From positions 1 to 64,000 of the forward strand of contig QLTU01000008.1 of NCBI GenBank assembly GCA_003268905.1: DNA of 64,000 bases, in the 5' to 3' direction. Of this stretch, positions 48,518 through 58,817 are shown in pieces. This DNA is from Acidovorax defluvii. Its GTDB lineage: Bacteria > Pseudomonadota > Gammaproteobacteria > Burkholderiales > Burkholderiaceae_C. A program made the translations under genes and the position numbers. Positions within the stretch are counted from its first letter, which is position 1. Every line of letters begins with the position of its first letter. Below the pieces are notes generated by a model that saw only the letters and a program-made list of their open reading frames with translations, did not search any database and was not told the DNA's origin.

Positions 48518-49447
48518 TCAGGCGCGATCGGCGACACGCTCACCCAGCAGGCCCGAGGGGCGCAGCGTCAGGATGATGATGAGCACGATGAAGGCAAAGA
48601 TGTCGGTGTAGTGGCTGCCCAGCAGGCCGCCCGTGAGCGTGCCGATATAGCCGGAACCGATGGCTTCGATGAGGCCCAGCAGGATACCCCCGACCACGGC
48701 GCCGGCCAGGTTGCCGATGCCACCGAACACCGCCGCCGTGAAGGCCTTGAGCCCCGGCAGAAAACCCATGGTGTGCTGCGCCGTGCCGTAGTTGGACGCA
48801 TACATGATGCCGGCGATGGCCGCCAGAACGGCGCCAATGATGAAGGTGGCAGAGATCACCATGTCGGGCTTGACACCCATGAGCGAGGCCACGCGCGGGT
48901 TTTCGGCCGTGGCGCGCATGGCGCGGCCGAGCTTGGTGTAGTTCACCAGGTACATCAAAGCAGCCAGGGCCACCACGGTCACGCCCAGGATGAGAATCTG
49001 GGTGGAGGTGATGACAGCCCCGCCCACCTCGAACGGCGCGGCCGGCAGCAAGGTGGGGTACGACTTGTAGTTGGGCTTCCAGATGATCATGGCCAGCGTC
49101 TGCAGCAGAATCGACATGCCGATGGCCGTGATCAGCGGCGCCAGGCGCGGGCTGGTGCGCAGCGGTTTGTAGGCCACTTTCTCGATCACGAAATTGAGGG
49201 TGGCAGCCACCACGCAGGCAATGATGGTGGCCAGCAGCAGGATGAGCCAGCCGGGGGCGCCTGGCATGGCGTCCTGCATGAGCCCTATGCAACTCCAGCT
49301 GGTGAGAGCGCCGACCATGAGCACTTCGCCATGGGCAAAATTGATCAGCTGAATAATGCCGTACACCATCGTGTAGCCCAAGGCTATCAAGGCGTACATG
49401 CTGCCGAGAACCAGACCGTTAATGATCTGCTGCAGCAAAATGTCCAT
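48518..49447 (-). CDS. livH: Branched-chain amino acid ABC transporter, permease LivH
   Basis: The 309-aa permease contains ILLQQIINGLVLGSMYALIALGYTMVYGIIQLINFAHGEVLMVGA, GRAMRATAENPRVASLMGVKPDMVI and GIGNLAGAVVGGILLGLIEAIG. It is first in the livHMGF operon. AAGGAC precedes the ATG. No periplasmic binding protein (LivK/J) is in the window, so substrate preference cannot be narrowed within branched-chain amino acids, amides or urea-like ligands. Confidence 0.95.
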   Translation of the reverse strand: MDILLQQIINGLVLGSMYALIALGYTMVYGIIQLINFAHGEVLMVGALTSWSCIGLMQDAMPGAPGWLILLLATIIACVVAATLNFVIEKVAYKPLRTSPRLAPLITAIGMSILLQTLAMIIWKPNYKSYPTLLPAAPFEVGGAVITSTQILILGVTVVALAALMYLVNYTKLGRAMRATAENPRVASLMGVKPDMVISATFIIGAVLAAIAGIMYASNYGTAQHTMGFLPGLKAFTAAVFGGIGNLAGAVVGGILLGLIEAIGSGYIGTLTGGLLGSHYTDIFAFIVLIIILTLRPSGLLGERVADRA

Positions 49448-49794
49448 AAGAGAAGTCCTTCGTTTGTGACGTACCCACCGCTTTGGCACCGAAATCGGTA
49501 CAGCCTTGTGGGCCCGACTGCCATGTAGCAAAAAACCCGCCAGGAGTGCAGCTGTGCGGGTTTGAGGACGGGATTGTAGCGAGTAGTCTGTGGCCGCCCG
49601 GGCCCCGGTCGGCGGGGTTTTCCCTTGGGTTTCAGGCCCATCAGCCAGGGACGCCGTGCATAAGCAAGGTTGATGGACCTGCCGCACAAGACGTTCAGAT
49701 TTATCACCGCAAGCGTGCCCATGCGGCCGCCACACCGCCAACACCCATCGCGGCGTCTGCGGCCATGGCATTCAGTGCAGCCCGCAGGTTGCGT
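49448..49794. other. Leader region between rarA and livH
   Basis: I see no gene. It holds a terminator-like hairpin (listed separately) and, on the minus strand, a TACAAT hexamer at 49573-49578 that could be a -10 box, without a convincing -35. Frames across the region run into livH out of phase and look non-coding. Confidence 0.45.
49528..49563 (-). terminator. Terminator-like hairpin in the livH leader
   Basis: AAACCCGC and GCGGGTTT enclose 15 bases, and the minus strand continues with T. It lies 81 bases before livH, so it may be an attenuator for the liv operon or simply the end of rarA transcripts. Confidence 0.6.
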
Positions 49795-51147
49795 TCAAGG
49801 CGTCTGCGGATCCGGGTCGATGGCAGCGGCTGTGACAGCGACGGCCGCATTGCGCGCGCGCATGTCCCGCAGCTTTTGCGCAATCTTGATTTCCAGGCCC
49901 CGCTCGACCGGCTGGTAGAAGCCCGGCTCGTCCATGCCGTCGGGCAGGTAGCGCTCGCCGGCGGCAAAACCGCCCTCCTCGTCGTGCGCGTAGCGGTAGC
50001 CCTTGCCATAGTCCAGCGCTTTCATGAGCTTGGTGGGCGCGTTGCGCAGGTGCATGGGCACGGGGCGCGTGCTGTCCTGCTTTACCAGGGCGCGGGCGGC
50101 GTTGTAGGCCTTGTAGACGGCGTTGGACTTGGGCGCCACGGCCAGGTAGACCACGCATTCGGCCAGCGCCAGCTCGCCCTCGGGGCTGCCCAGGCGCTCG
50201 TACACCTCGGCGCAGTCGAGTGCCAGGCGCAGCGCGCGCGGGTCGGCCAGGCCAATGTCTTCGCTGGCCATGCGCACCAGGCGGCGCGCCATGTAGCGCG
50301 GGTCGGCGCCGCCGTCGAGCATGCGCACCAGCCAGTACAGCGCCGCGTCGGGGTCAGAGCCGCGCACCGATTTGTGCAGCGCGCTGATGGTGTCGTAGAA
50401 CTGCTCGCCGCCTTTGTCATAGCGGCGCATGCGCTCGCCCAGCACCTTGAGCAGCCAGGCGTCGGTGATTTCGGCCAGCTGCTCCTGCTGCGCCGCCATC
50501 TCCAGCGTCTCCAGCGTGTTGAGCAGGCGCCGGGCATCGCCATCGGAATACGCCACAAGCCGCTCGACCGCTTCTTTTTCAATAGCACGTAGCGCTTGCT
50601 GTGATTGGGCCAGCGCCACAATTTGCTTCAAATCATCGACAGAGAGCGGTTGCAGCACATACACCGCCGCGCGCGACAGCAGGGCCGAGTTGACCTCAAA
50701 CGACGGGTTTTCGGTGGTGGCGCCAATGAAGGTGAACAGGCCGCTTTCGACATGTGGCAAAAAGGCGTCCTGCTGGCTCTTGTTGAAGCGGTGCACTTCA
50801 TCAACGAACACCAGGGTGTGCTGCTGCATCAGCCCATCACGCGCAACCTGTGCCCGCTCGACAGCCTCGCGGATGTCCTTGACCCCGCCCAGCACGGCGC
50901 TGATGCTGATGAACTGCGCATCAAACGCATAGGCCATGAGCCGCGCAATCGTTGTCTTGCCCACACCCGGCGGCCCCCACAGAATGCAGCTGTGCGGCCG
51001 CCCCGACTCAAACGCCAGGCGCAGCGGCATGCCCGGCCCCAGCACATGCTGCTGGCCAATCACCTGCGCAAGGCTGCGCGGGCGCAGCAACTCGGCGAGT
51101 GGAGTATGAGAATGCGGCACGCTGGCCGCTTTGGGGGCATCTGTCAT
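49795..51147 (-). CDS. rarA: Replication-associated recombination protein A
   Basis: The 450-aa AAA+ ATPase of the RarA/MgsA/WRNIP1 family acts at stalled forks. LAELLRPRSLAQVIGQQHVLG, Walker A GPPGVGKTT, Walker B LVFVDEVHRFN, sensor 1 GATTENPSFEVNSALLSRA, sensor 2 DGDARRLLNTLE, and the C-terminal tetramer region with KSVRGSDPDAALYWLVRMLDGGADPRYMARRLVRMASEDIGLADP are all present. The usual C-terminal LPDGM...FYQPVERGLE follows. In related genomes it usually directly follows lolA; here a prenyltransferase gene intervenes. Confidence 0.96.
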   Translation of the reverse strand: MTDAPKAASVPHSHTPLAELLRPRSLAQVIGQQHVLGPGMPLRLAFESGRPHSCILWGPPGVGKTTIARLMAYAFDAQFISISAVLGGVKDIREAVERAQVARDGLMQQHTLVFVDEVHRFNKSQQDAFLPHVESGLFTFIGATTENPSFEVNSALLSRAAVYVLQPLSVDDLKQIVALAQSQQALRAIEKEAVERLVAYSDGDARRLLNTLETLEMAAQQEQLAEITDAWLLKVLGERMRRYDKGGEQFYDTISALHKSVRGSDPDAALYWLVRMLDGGADPRYMARRLVRMASEDIGLADPRALRLALDCAEVYERLGSPEGELALAECVVYLAVAPKSNAVYKAYNAARALVKQDSTRPVPMHLRNAPTKLMKALDYGKGYRYAHDEEGGFAAGERYLPDGMDEPGFYQPVERGLEIKIAQKLRDMRARNAAVAVTAAAIDPDPQTP

Positions 51148-51247
51148 GAATAACGGGCATTGCGGCTCACATGCCTGGCACGGCAATCATGCCACCGCCA
51201 CGGCAACCTGACGGAGCACAACACACTGTGCAGCAGCACAGGCGAAA

Positions 51248-52237
51248 ATGGTACCGCCTACGGATCCATTCGCTGTGCCTTCCATCCCCCTCCCCCCAGC
51301 ATCCCTTGACACGACGCCCCCGCCATCACCGGGCTGGCGAATGCTGCTGCGCATGACGCGGCCACACTTTTTGCTTTTGACCGCAGCGGCGTGCGTGCTG
51401 GGGATGTCATTTGCCGTGGCCTGCGGCTGCGGGTTCGATCCCGCCAGGGCGGCAGCCACCATGGTGCTGGCCATCATGGCGCACGCAGGAGCCAACGTGC
51501 TCAACGACTACCACGACGCGCGCAACGGCGCAGACGCGGCCAATCAGCAGGGGCTGTATCCGTTTTCGGGTGGCGCCCGGCTGATCCAGCAGGGGCAGGT
51601 GTCCGCGCTGGACACGGCCCGCTGGGCAGCGTTGCTGCTGCTGTTGCTGATCCCCGCAGGCCTGTTGCTGGCGGTCAAAACGGGCGGCGGCTTGCTCTTG
51701 ATTGGCATGGCGGGGCTTTTTTTGGCCTGGGCTTACTCTGCGCCGCCATTCAAGCTGATGTCACGAGGGCTCGGTGAAGTGACCGCAGCCGTCGCTTGGT
51801 GGCTGGTGGTACTGGGGGCCGACTATGTTCAGCGGCGCCATTTCTTCTTGATACCGGCGGTGTCCGCCGTGAGTTTCGGGCTGCTGGTCGCCAATATCCT
51901 GTTGATTGCCGGCTTTGCAGACGCCCCCTCGGACGCACAGGTGGGCAAAAAGACGCTGGTGGTGCGCATGGGAGCACGCCGCGCCGCCTGGCTCTATCTG
52001 GGGATCGCCCTGGCGGCGCACGGGTGGCTCGCGCTCGGCGTATGGCTGCTGATCCCGCCCACGACTGCGTTGTGGGGCATGGTGTCCCTGCCCCTGTCCC
52101 TGGCAGCGGCCGCGTCACTGATGCACCATGCCCACGCGGCACAACGCCTGCAACCGGCGATGGTGCTCACCATTGCCGCCGCTGTGGTCCACGCGCTTGC
52201 GGTTTCCGCCGGGTTGATGTCGTTGCCCTGGGGCTGA
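51248..52237 (+). CDS. UbiA-family prenyltransferase (MenA-like)
   Basis: The 329-aa membrane protein has 8-9 helices. The first Asp-rich motif is NVLNDYHDARNGAD, the second FADAPSDAQVGKKTLVVRMG; both bind the Mg-prenyl diphosphate. GLYPFSGGARLIQQGQ between them is typical of MenA/UbiA relatives that act on 1,4-dihydroxy-2-naphthoate or similar acceptors. No menaquinone genes are near, so the acceptor is unknown. The N-terminal ~30 residues are Pro-rich and may be overlong. It runs opposite to lolA and rarA. Confidence 0.85.
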   Translation: MVPPTDPFAVPSIPLPPASLDTTPPPSPGWRMLLRMTRPHFLLLTAAACVLGMSFAVACGCGFDPARAAATMVLAIMAHAGANVLNDYHDARNGADAANQQGLYPFSGGARLIQQGQVSALDTARWAALLLLLLIPAGLLLAVKTGGGLLLIGMAGLFLAWAYSAPPFKLMSRGLGEVTAAVAWWLVVLGADYVQRRHFFLIPAVSAVSFGLLVANILLIAGFADAPSDAQVGKKTLVVRMGARRAAWLYLGIALAAHGWLALGVWLLIPPTTALWGMVSLPLSLAAAASLMHHAHAAQRLQPAMVLTIAAAVVHALAVSAGLMSLPWG

Positions 52238-52261
52238 ACCCCGATTCAGTCGCCAAAAAAT

Positions 52262-52894
52262 TTACTGCCGTACTACATCCGCCCCTTGCGGCGGCTTGAA
52301 CTGGAAGGTGGCGGGTGGCAGCGCTGCATTGGCCTGCATGCCAGTGAAGCGGATGGCCGAGCGCTGGCCAAAGCTGTCCAGAATGTCGAGCGCGGCCAGT
52401 TGTTCACCCGCAAAGCCTACGCGCACGCTCTGCAGTTGGCCATCTTTGGTCTTGGGACGCGCCAGCACCCATTGCAGGCCATCCTGGTCGGGGGCGGCTT
52501 CCAGCGTGAAATCGGCCTTCAGCGCCGACAGGTCGGGCGCAGAGGCCAGCAGCGCGGCGGGCGTGCTGCCCAAAGCCTGGGACTGGGCACGCTGGGTGAC
52601 CTGGTTCAGATCGGTGTCGTAAAGCCACAGCGCTTGCCCGTCGGCCACGATGGTCTGTTCGAAAGGCTTTTTGTAAACGAACTTGAACCGCCCCGGCCGC
52701 TGGAACTCGAATGTGCCACTGCTGGTTTTGGTGCGCGCGACCTGGCCGTCTTTCGGGGGCGAGGTGACCACCTGGGTAAAGTCGGCGCGGCCGGTCTGGC
52801 TGCCCTTCATGAAGGATTCAAGGCTTTTTAGCCCGTCAGCGCTTGCCAGCTGTGCGCCAGCTGCTATCAAAATTGCAATAGCGATTTTTTTCAA
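52262..52894 (-). CDS. lolA: Outer-membrane lipoprotein carrier LolA
   Basis: The 210-aa periplasmic chaperone carries lipoproteins from LolCDE to LolB. A signal peptide (KKIAIAILIAAGAQLASA) precedes the LolA fold: LESFMKGSQTGRADFTQVV, SGTFEFQRPGRFKFVYKKPFEQTIVADGQALWLYDTDLNQVT. The start must be TTG at 52894: AAAGGAG lies 6 bases upstream and no ATG or GTG fits. The codons for the signal peptide overlap a copy of the interspersed repeat (AGCTGCTATCAAAATTGCAA on the plus strand). It follows ftsK by 51 bases. Confidence 0.93.
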   Translation of the reverse strand: MKKIAIAILIAAGAQLASADGLKSLESFMKGSQTGRADFTQVVTSPPKDGQVARTKTSSGTFEFQRPGRFKFVYKKPFEQTIVADGQALWLYDTDLNQVTQRAQSQALGSTPAALLASAPDLSALKADFTLEAAPDQDGLQWVLARPKTKDGQLQSVRVGFAGEQLAALDILDSFGQRSAIRFTGMQANAALPPATFQFKPPQGADVVRQ

Positions 52895-52945
52895 CAGAAA
52901 CTCCTTTGGGGTGACCGCAGGGCCGGGCTCATTGCCCTGCCCCCG

Positions 52946-55276
52946 TCATTCACTGCGTGCGGGTACCAGCACTTCACGCTGGCCGCTGGTGGTGAGGCCA
53001 CTGACCAGACCCGCCTTTTCCATGTCTTCGAGCAGGCGTGCCGAGCGGTTGTAGCCAATGCGCAGCTTGCGCTGCACGTAGGAGATGCTGGCCTTGCGGT
53101 CTTTGAGCACCACTTCCACGGCCTGGTCGTACATGGGGTCTTTCTCGCCGCCGTCACCACCGTCTGCGGTCAGATCACTGTCGCCGTCCACAGTTCCCCC
53201 TTCGAGCACGCCCTCAATGTAATCAGGGTCGCCCTGGCTCTTGAGGTAGCTCACCACGCGGTGCACTTCTTCGTCACTGACAAAGGCGCCGTGCACACGG
53301 ATCGGCAGGCCGGTGCCGCTGGCCATGTAGAGCATGTCGCCCATGCCCAGCAGGGCCTCGGCACCCATCTGGTCAAGGATGGTGCGGCTGTCGATCTTGG
53401 AGCCCACCGAAAACGCAATGCGGGTGGGAATGTTGGCCTTGATGAGGCCGGTGATCACATCCACGCTGGGGCGCTGGGTGGCCAAAATCAGGTGAATGCC
53501 CGCCGCACGCGCCTTTTGCGCCAGGCGGGCAATCAGCTCTTCGATCTTCTTGCCCACCACCATCATCAGGTCGGCCAGCTCGTCGATGATCACCACGATG
53601 TGCGGCAAGCGCTGCAGCGGCTCAGGACTTTCGGGCGTGAGGCTGAAGGGGTTGTAGATGAATTCTTCGCGCGCCTTGGCTTCGTCGATCTTGACGTTGT
53701 AGCCCGCCAGGTTGCGCACACCGAGCTTGGACATGAGCTTGTAGCGCCGCTCCATCTCGGCCACGCACCAGTTCAGGCCGTTGGCGGCCTGCTTCATGTC
53801 GGTGACCACGGGCGCCAGCAGGTGCGGAATGCCTTCGTACACCGACATTTCCAGCATCTTGGGGTCGATCATCAACAGGCGCACATCGCGCGCCTCGGCC
53901 TTGTAAAGCAGCGACAAAATCATGGCGTTGATACCGACCGACTTGCCCGAACCGGTGGTACCCGCCACCAGCACGTGCGGCATCTTGGCCAGGTCGGCCA
54001 CCACCGGGTTGCCCACGATGTCCTTGCCCAGGCCCATGGTGAGCATGCTCTTGGCCTCATGGTAGACCTGCGAGCCCAAAATCTCGGACAGGCGGATGGA
54101 TTGGCGCTTGGCGTTGGGCAGCTCCAGCGCCATATAGTTTTTACCAGGAATGGTCTCCACCACGCGGATGGACACCAGGCTGAGCGAGCGCGCCAGGTCC
54201 TTGGCCAGGCCCACGATCTGCGAGCCTTTCACACCCGTGGCGGGCTCGATTTCGTAGCGGGTGATCACCGGGCCGGGCATGGCCGCCACCACGCGCACCT
54301 CCACGCCGAAGTCCTTGAGTTTTTTCTCGATGAGGCGGCTGGTCATCTCCAGTGTCTCGGGTGCCACGGTCTCCTGGCGCAGCAGCGGGCCGTCGAGCAG
54401 GTCCACCAGCGGCAGCTTGCTGTCGGGCATTTCGGTGAACAGGGGCTTTTGCCGCTCTTTGACCACGCGGGCGCTTTGGGGCACATCCGCCAGCACCGGC
54501 TCGATGATCTGCACCGGCGCAGGATGGTGCTCTTCGCTTTCGGTGCGCTCTTCCAGCACCACCACAGCGCGCTCGCGCGCGGCCTTTCGGCCCACGGCCA
54601 CATCCTTGGCCACTTCGCGCCGGGCCAGGCGCGACCGCACCAGGGTATCAATGCGGGCACCCAGCACCTCTGCCACATGACCCCAGGAAAAACGGAACAC
54701 CAGGGCAGCCCCCAGCACCAGGACCACGATGCCCAGCAAGCCCGAGCCCGTAAAACCCAGCCATTTCACACTGGCAGGCCCCACGATGTAGCCCAGCACG
54801 CCCCCCGCATGCCCCGGCAGCAACGCTTCGAGGCGGTAAAGGCGCGACCATTCCAGCGCCGTACTGGCGCTCATGAGCAGCGCCAGCCCACCCCAGAACA
54901 ACGCACGGCGCGCGGCGGGGCTTGCGGCACCCACCACAGGTTCGCCGCCACGCATCCAGCGCGCCAGCGAAGCAATCCAGGCACGCACCCCTGCCGCCAC
55001 ACACCACCACACCGAAAATCCGAGCATGAAATAGCTGCCGTCAGCCAGCCAGGCACCAAACCGCCCTGCCCAATTGGCCACCAACCGGTCGCCGCGCGTG
55101 CCCGAGGTGGACCACGCAGCGTCCTGTGCGGAATAGCTGGACAGCGCCAGCAGCCAGAAAACCAGCGCCAGCAGGCCCACGACAAGGCCTATTTCGTGGC
55201 CGAAGCGGGCTGCGCCGGTGCGGGGTGCAGAGCGGGCCGAAGAGGAAGCATTCAGGGTATTGAGTGAATAGGTCAT
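52946..55276 (-). CDS. ftsK: DNA translocase FtsK
   Basis: The 776-aa protein has four N-terminal membrane helices (about 29-49, 82-102, 128-145, 185-215), a short linker (~225-290, [19 protein letters not shown]), and a motor with Walker [15 protein letters not shown], Walker [13 protein letters not shown], and [30 protein letters not shown]. The C-terminal gamma winged helix is [28 protein letters not shown]. The linker is short, so this is the FtsK/SpoIIIE form with a compact middle. ATG 55276 (MTYSLNT) was chosen over an ATG 27 codons upstream. Confidence 0.96.
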   Translation of the reverse strand: MTYSLNTLNASSSARSAPRTGAARFGHEIGLVVGLLALVFWLLALSSYSAQDAAWSTSGTRGDRLVANWAGRFGAWLADGSYFMLGFSVWWCVAAGVRAWIASLARWMRGGEPVVGAASPAARRALFWGGLALLMSASTALEWSRLYRLEALLPGHAGGVLGYIVGPASVKWLGFTGSGLLGIVVLVLGAALVFRFSWGHVAEVLGARIDTLVRSRLARREVAKDVAVGRKAARERAVVVLEERTESEEHHPAPVQIIEPVLADVPQSARVVKERQKPLFTEMPDSKLPLVDLLDGPLLRQETVAPETLEMTSRLIEKKLKDFGVEVRVVAAMPGPVITRYEIEPATGVKGSQIVGLAKDLARSLSLVSIRVVETIPGKNYMALELPNAKRQSIRLSEILGSQVYHEAKSMLTMGLGKDIVGNPVVADLAKMPHVLVAGTTGSGKSVGINAMILSLLYKAEARDVRLLMIDPKMLEMSVYEGIPHLLAPVVTDMKQAANGLNWCVAEMERRYKLMSKLGVRNLAGYNVKIDEAKAREEFIYNPFSLTPESPEPLQRLPHIVVIIDELADLMMVVGKKIEELIARLAQKARAAGIHLILATQRPSVDVITGLIKANIPTRIAFSVGSKIDSRTILDQMGAEALLGMGDMLYMASGTGLPIRVHGAFVSDEEVHRVVSYLKSQGDPDYIEGVLEGGTVDGDSDLTADGGDGGEKDPMYDQAVEVVLKDRKASISYVQRKLRIGYNRSARLLEDMEKAGLVSGLTTSGQREVLVPARSE

Positions 55277-56565
<1,289 letters not shown>

Positions 56566-56646
56566 GAAAGCCAGGGCGTCCCCAGACTCCGTCGCTGTGC
56601 GGGTCGCCGCCTCCCGCTGGGGGCTTATCTGTCTTGGGGCGGCCCG

Positions 56647-56675
56647 GCGACAAAAAGCGAGCCGCAGGCTATAAT
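56647..56675 (+). promoter_or_regulatory. Promoter of the rpmB-rpmG operon
   Basis: A consensus TATAAT lies 17 bases after GCGACA. The -35 coincides with the end of a CTTGGGGCGGCCCGGCGA stretch identical to the end of the 83-bp repeat unit at 42246-42993. The -10 lies between GCCGCAG and CTGCGGC arms, so it is at the centre of a small dyad. Confidence 0.65.
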
Positions 56676-56830
56676 CTGCGGCTTTGCTGAATTCGGCCCG
56701 TTTTTGCGGTCCTCCGAAACAGGCAAATCGGGTTACCGCCACCCCTTCTGGCGAGGTGAGGCCGCTAGCCAACCTGGGCAAACAAGCCAGGGCCCAGCGA
56801 ACGGCCGTTAAAAAGTATCGGAGTGTCCTC

Positions 56831-57064
56831 ATGGCACGCGTCTGCGACGTAACGGGCAAGAAGCCCATGGTCGGGAACAACGTTTCCCACGCCAACAATA
56901 AAACCAAGCGCCGGTTCCTGCCGAACCTGCAATACCGCCGTTTCTGGGTTGAGACCGAAAACCGCTGGGTTCGCCTGCGTGTTTCGAGCGCTGCCCTGCG
57001 TTTGATCGACAAGAACGGTATCGACTCGGTGCTCGCAGACCTGCGCGCACGTGGTCAGGCTTAA
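56831..57064 (+). CDS. rpmB: Ribosomal protein L28
   Basis: The 77-aa 50S protein has [20 protein letters not shown], then [19 protein letters not shown], and DLRARGQ at the end. ATG 56831 is the universal start; the longer open frame upstream is leader. The ~150-nt leader is long and may carry feedback control, though I see no proven structure. Confidence 0.98.
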   Translation: MARVCDVTGKKPMVGNNVSHANNKTKRRFLPNLQYRRFWVETENRWVRLRVSSAALRLIDKNGIDSVLADLRARGQA

Positions 57065-57075
57065 GGAGAAGCACC

Positions 57076-57246
57076 ATGGCAAGCAAAGGCGGACGCGACA
57101 AGATCAAGCTGGAATCCACTGCGGGTACCGGTCATTTCTACACCACGACCAAGAACAAGAAAACCATGCCCGAGAAGATGGCGATCATGAAGTTTGATCC
57201 CAAGGCTCGCAAGCATGTCGAATACAAGGAAATGAAGCTGAAGTAA
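57076..57246 (+). CDS. rpmG: Ribosomal protein L33
   Basis: The 56-aa 50S protein begins [20 protein letters not shown], continues [20 protein letters not shown] and ends [10 protein letters not shown]. It has no CxxC zinc pairs, so it is the zinc-independent form. AAGGAG precedes the ATG. It follows rpmB by 11 bases and is followed by an intrinsic terminator. Confidence 0.98.
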   Translation: MASKGGRDKIKLESTAGTGHFYTTTKNKKTMPEKMAIMKFDPKARKHVEYKEMKLK

Positions 57247-57265
57247 TTCAGCCTCAGGTCTTTCG

Positions 57266-57304
57266 GAAAAACCGCCCTGCCGCAAGGTTGGGCGGTTTTT
57301 TCAT
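57266..57304 (+). terminator. Terminator of rpmB-rpmG
   Basis: AAAACCGCCC pairs with GGGCGGTTTT around a 12-nt loop, with a T-run to the right. It ends the ribosomal pair 20 bases after the stop of rpmG. Confidence 0.9.
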
Positions 57305-57395
57305 GCCCGCGCCCACCATGCGAGGGTGAACTTGCCAAAACACCCGCTGCGTTGTCGCCCCGGCGGGCGGGGCTCAATCATCATCAGGGCAACCG

Positions 57396-58613
57396 TCAGG
57401 CCTGCGCCGCGCGCAAGCGCATCGAAAAATCATGCAGCGCCGCAATGCCACTCTCCTCGGCCCGGCGGCACCAGGCCTGCAGATCCAGCGTGAGCTGCTC
57501 ACGCGAGCGCGAGGTGTTCAGCCACAACTGGCGCAACTCCTCGCGCATGGTGATCATGGTGTCGAGCACGGGCGAAGCGGCGCGCACCTGCGCCAATTGC
57601 GGCAATGCCATGGCGGGCACCTTTTCCACATCACGGTGCAGCCAGCGCCTGGCCACCTTGAGCACCGTTGCATCAGCCTGGCGCGCCTGCAACGCGGCCA
57701 GCTCGGCACGACAGGCCTGGCGCACACCGCGCGCATAAGCGGCCATCACTTCATAGCGGTTGGCAATCAGGGCCTCCAGCGTCTTTTCATCGGCCACGGG
57801 CTTGACCTCGCCCAGTTGCAATCTGGGCGGCACTTTTTTGACCGTGGCCCAGCCCATCGCCTGCATCATGCGGATGTAGGCCCATCCGATATCGAACTCA
57901 TAGCGCTTCACCGAGAACTTGGCCGACGTGGGGTAAGTGTGGTGGTTGTTGTGCAGCTCTTCGCCGCCAATGACGATGCCCCAGGGCAAGAGGTTGGTGC
58001 TGGCGTCGTGCGCCTCGAAGTTGCGATAGCCCCAGTAGTGGCCCACACCATTGACCACGCCAGCCGCCCAAAAAGGTATCCAGACCATCTGCACGGCCCA
58101 CACAGCAGCGCCCAGCGCACCAAACAGGGCCAGATCCAGAATCAGCATCAGCGCCACCCCCTGCCAGCTGAAGCGGCTGTACAGGTTGCGCTCGATCCAG
58201 TCGTTAGGTGTGCCGTGGCCAAACTTTTTGATTGTTTCCAGGTTCTTCGACTCGGCACGGTACAGCTCGGCGCCGCGCCACATCACGGTGCCCAGGCCGC
58301 GCGTCTGCGGGCTGTGGGGGTCGTCCACGGTTTCACATCTGGCGTGGTGCTTGCGGTGAATCGCCACCCATTCCCTGGTGACCATGCCCGTGCCAATCCA
58401 CAGCCAGAAACGAAAGAAATGCGCGGGAATGGCGTGCAGATCGAGCGCACGGTGCGCCTGGGCGCGGTGCAGAAAAATCGTGACCGCTGCAATGGTGAGG
58501 TGGGTGGTTGCCAGGGTGTACAGCACGATCTGCCACCAGGTCAGGCGCCACAAGCCATGGCCCAGCCAATCCACGGCTGCGTTCAATACAGCCCCATCGG
58601 GTAACAGCATCAT
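57396..58613 (-). CDS. Acyl-CoA/fatty-acid desaturase
   Basis: The 405-aa membrane di-iron desaturase has three histidine boxes: HRAQAHRA, HRKHHA and EELHNNHHTYP, in the usual order between hydrophobic helices. It introduces a cis double bond, most likely delta-9, into membrane acyl chains. The C-terminal ~130 residues (from KTLEALIANRYEVMAAYA) form a helical extension often seen in betaproteobacterial desaturases. ATG 58613 with AAGGGG upstream is preferred; the longer frame upstream lacks support. Confidence 0.92.
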   Translation of the reverse strand: MMLLPDGAVLNAAVDWLGHGLWRLTWWQIVLYTLATTHLTIAAVTIFLHRAQAHRALDLHAIPAHFFRFWLWIGTGMVTREWVAIHRKHHARCETVDDPHSPQTRGLGTVMWRGAELYRAESKNLETIKKFGHGTPNDWIERNLYSRFSWQGVALMLILDLALFGALGAAVWAVQMVWIPFWAAGVVNGVGHYWGYRNFEAHDASTNLLPWGIVIGGEELHNNHHTYPTSAKFSVKRYEFDIGWAYIRMMQAMGWATVKKVPPRLQLGEVKPVADEKTLEALIANRYEVMAAYARGVRQACRAELAALQARQADATVLKVARRWLHRDVEKVPAMALPQLAQVRAASPVLDTMITMREELRQLWLNTSRSREQLTLDLQAWCRRAEESGIAALHDFSMRLRAAQA

Positions 58614-58817
58614 CAGACCCCTTGCTTCAGCCAACCCGCACCCAACAGAACGGAGCGCAGGTGTTGGAGTGCCACGCCCCGCAGGAGTTCGGGGCATCGC
58701 ACCGTGCTCAGGCCCATTTTCAGCCGACAGGGCCGTTACCCGCCCCCGCTGATCGGGTAAGAAAGTGTGAAAAAATCCGGCGTGCCCCAGCGGGCGTGAC
58801 GGGTTCTTTCACCCTTC

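Noticed and set aside
49387-49722. 111-residue minus-strand frame upstream of and overlapping livH
   Set aside because: It is out of phase with livH, crosses a hairpin, and has no coding character.
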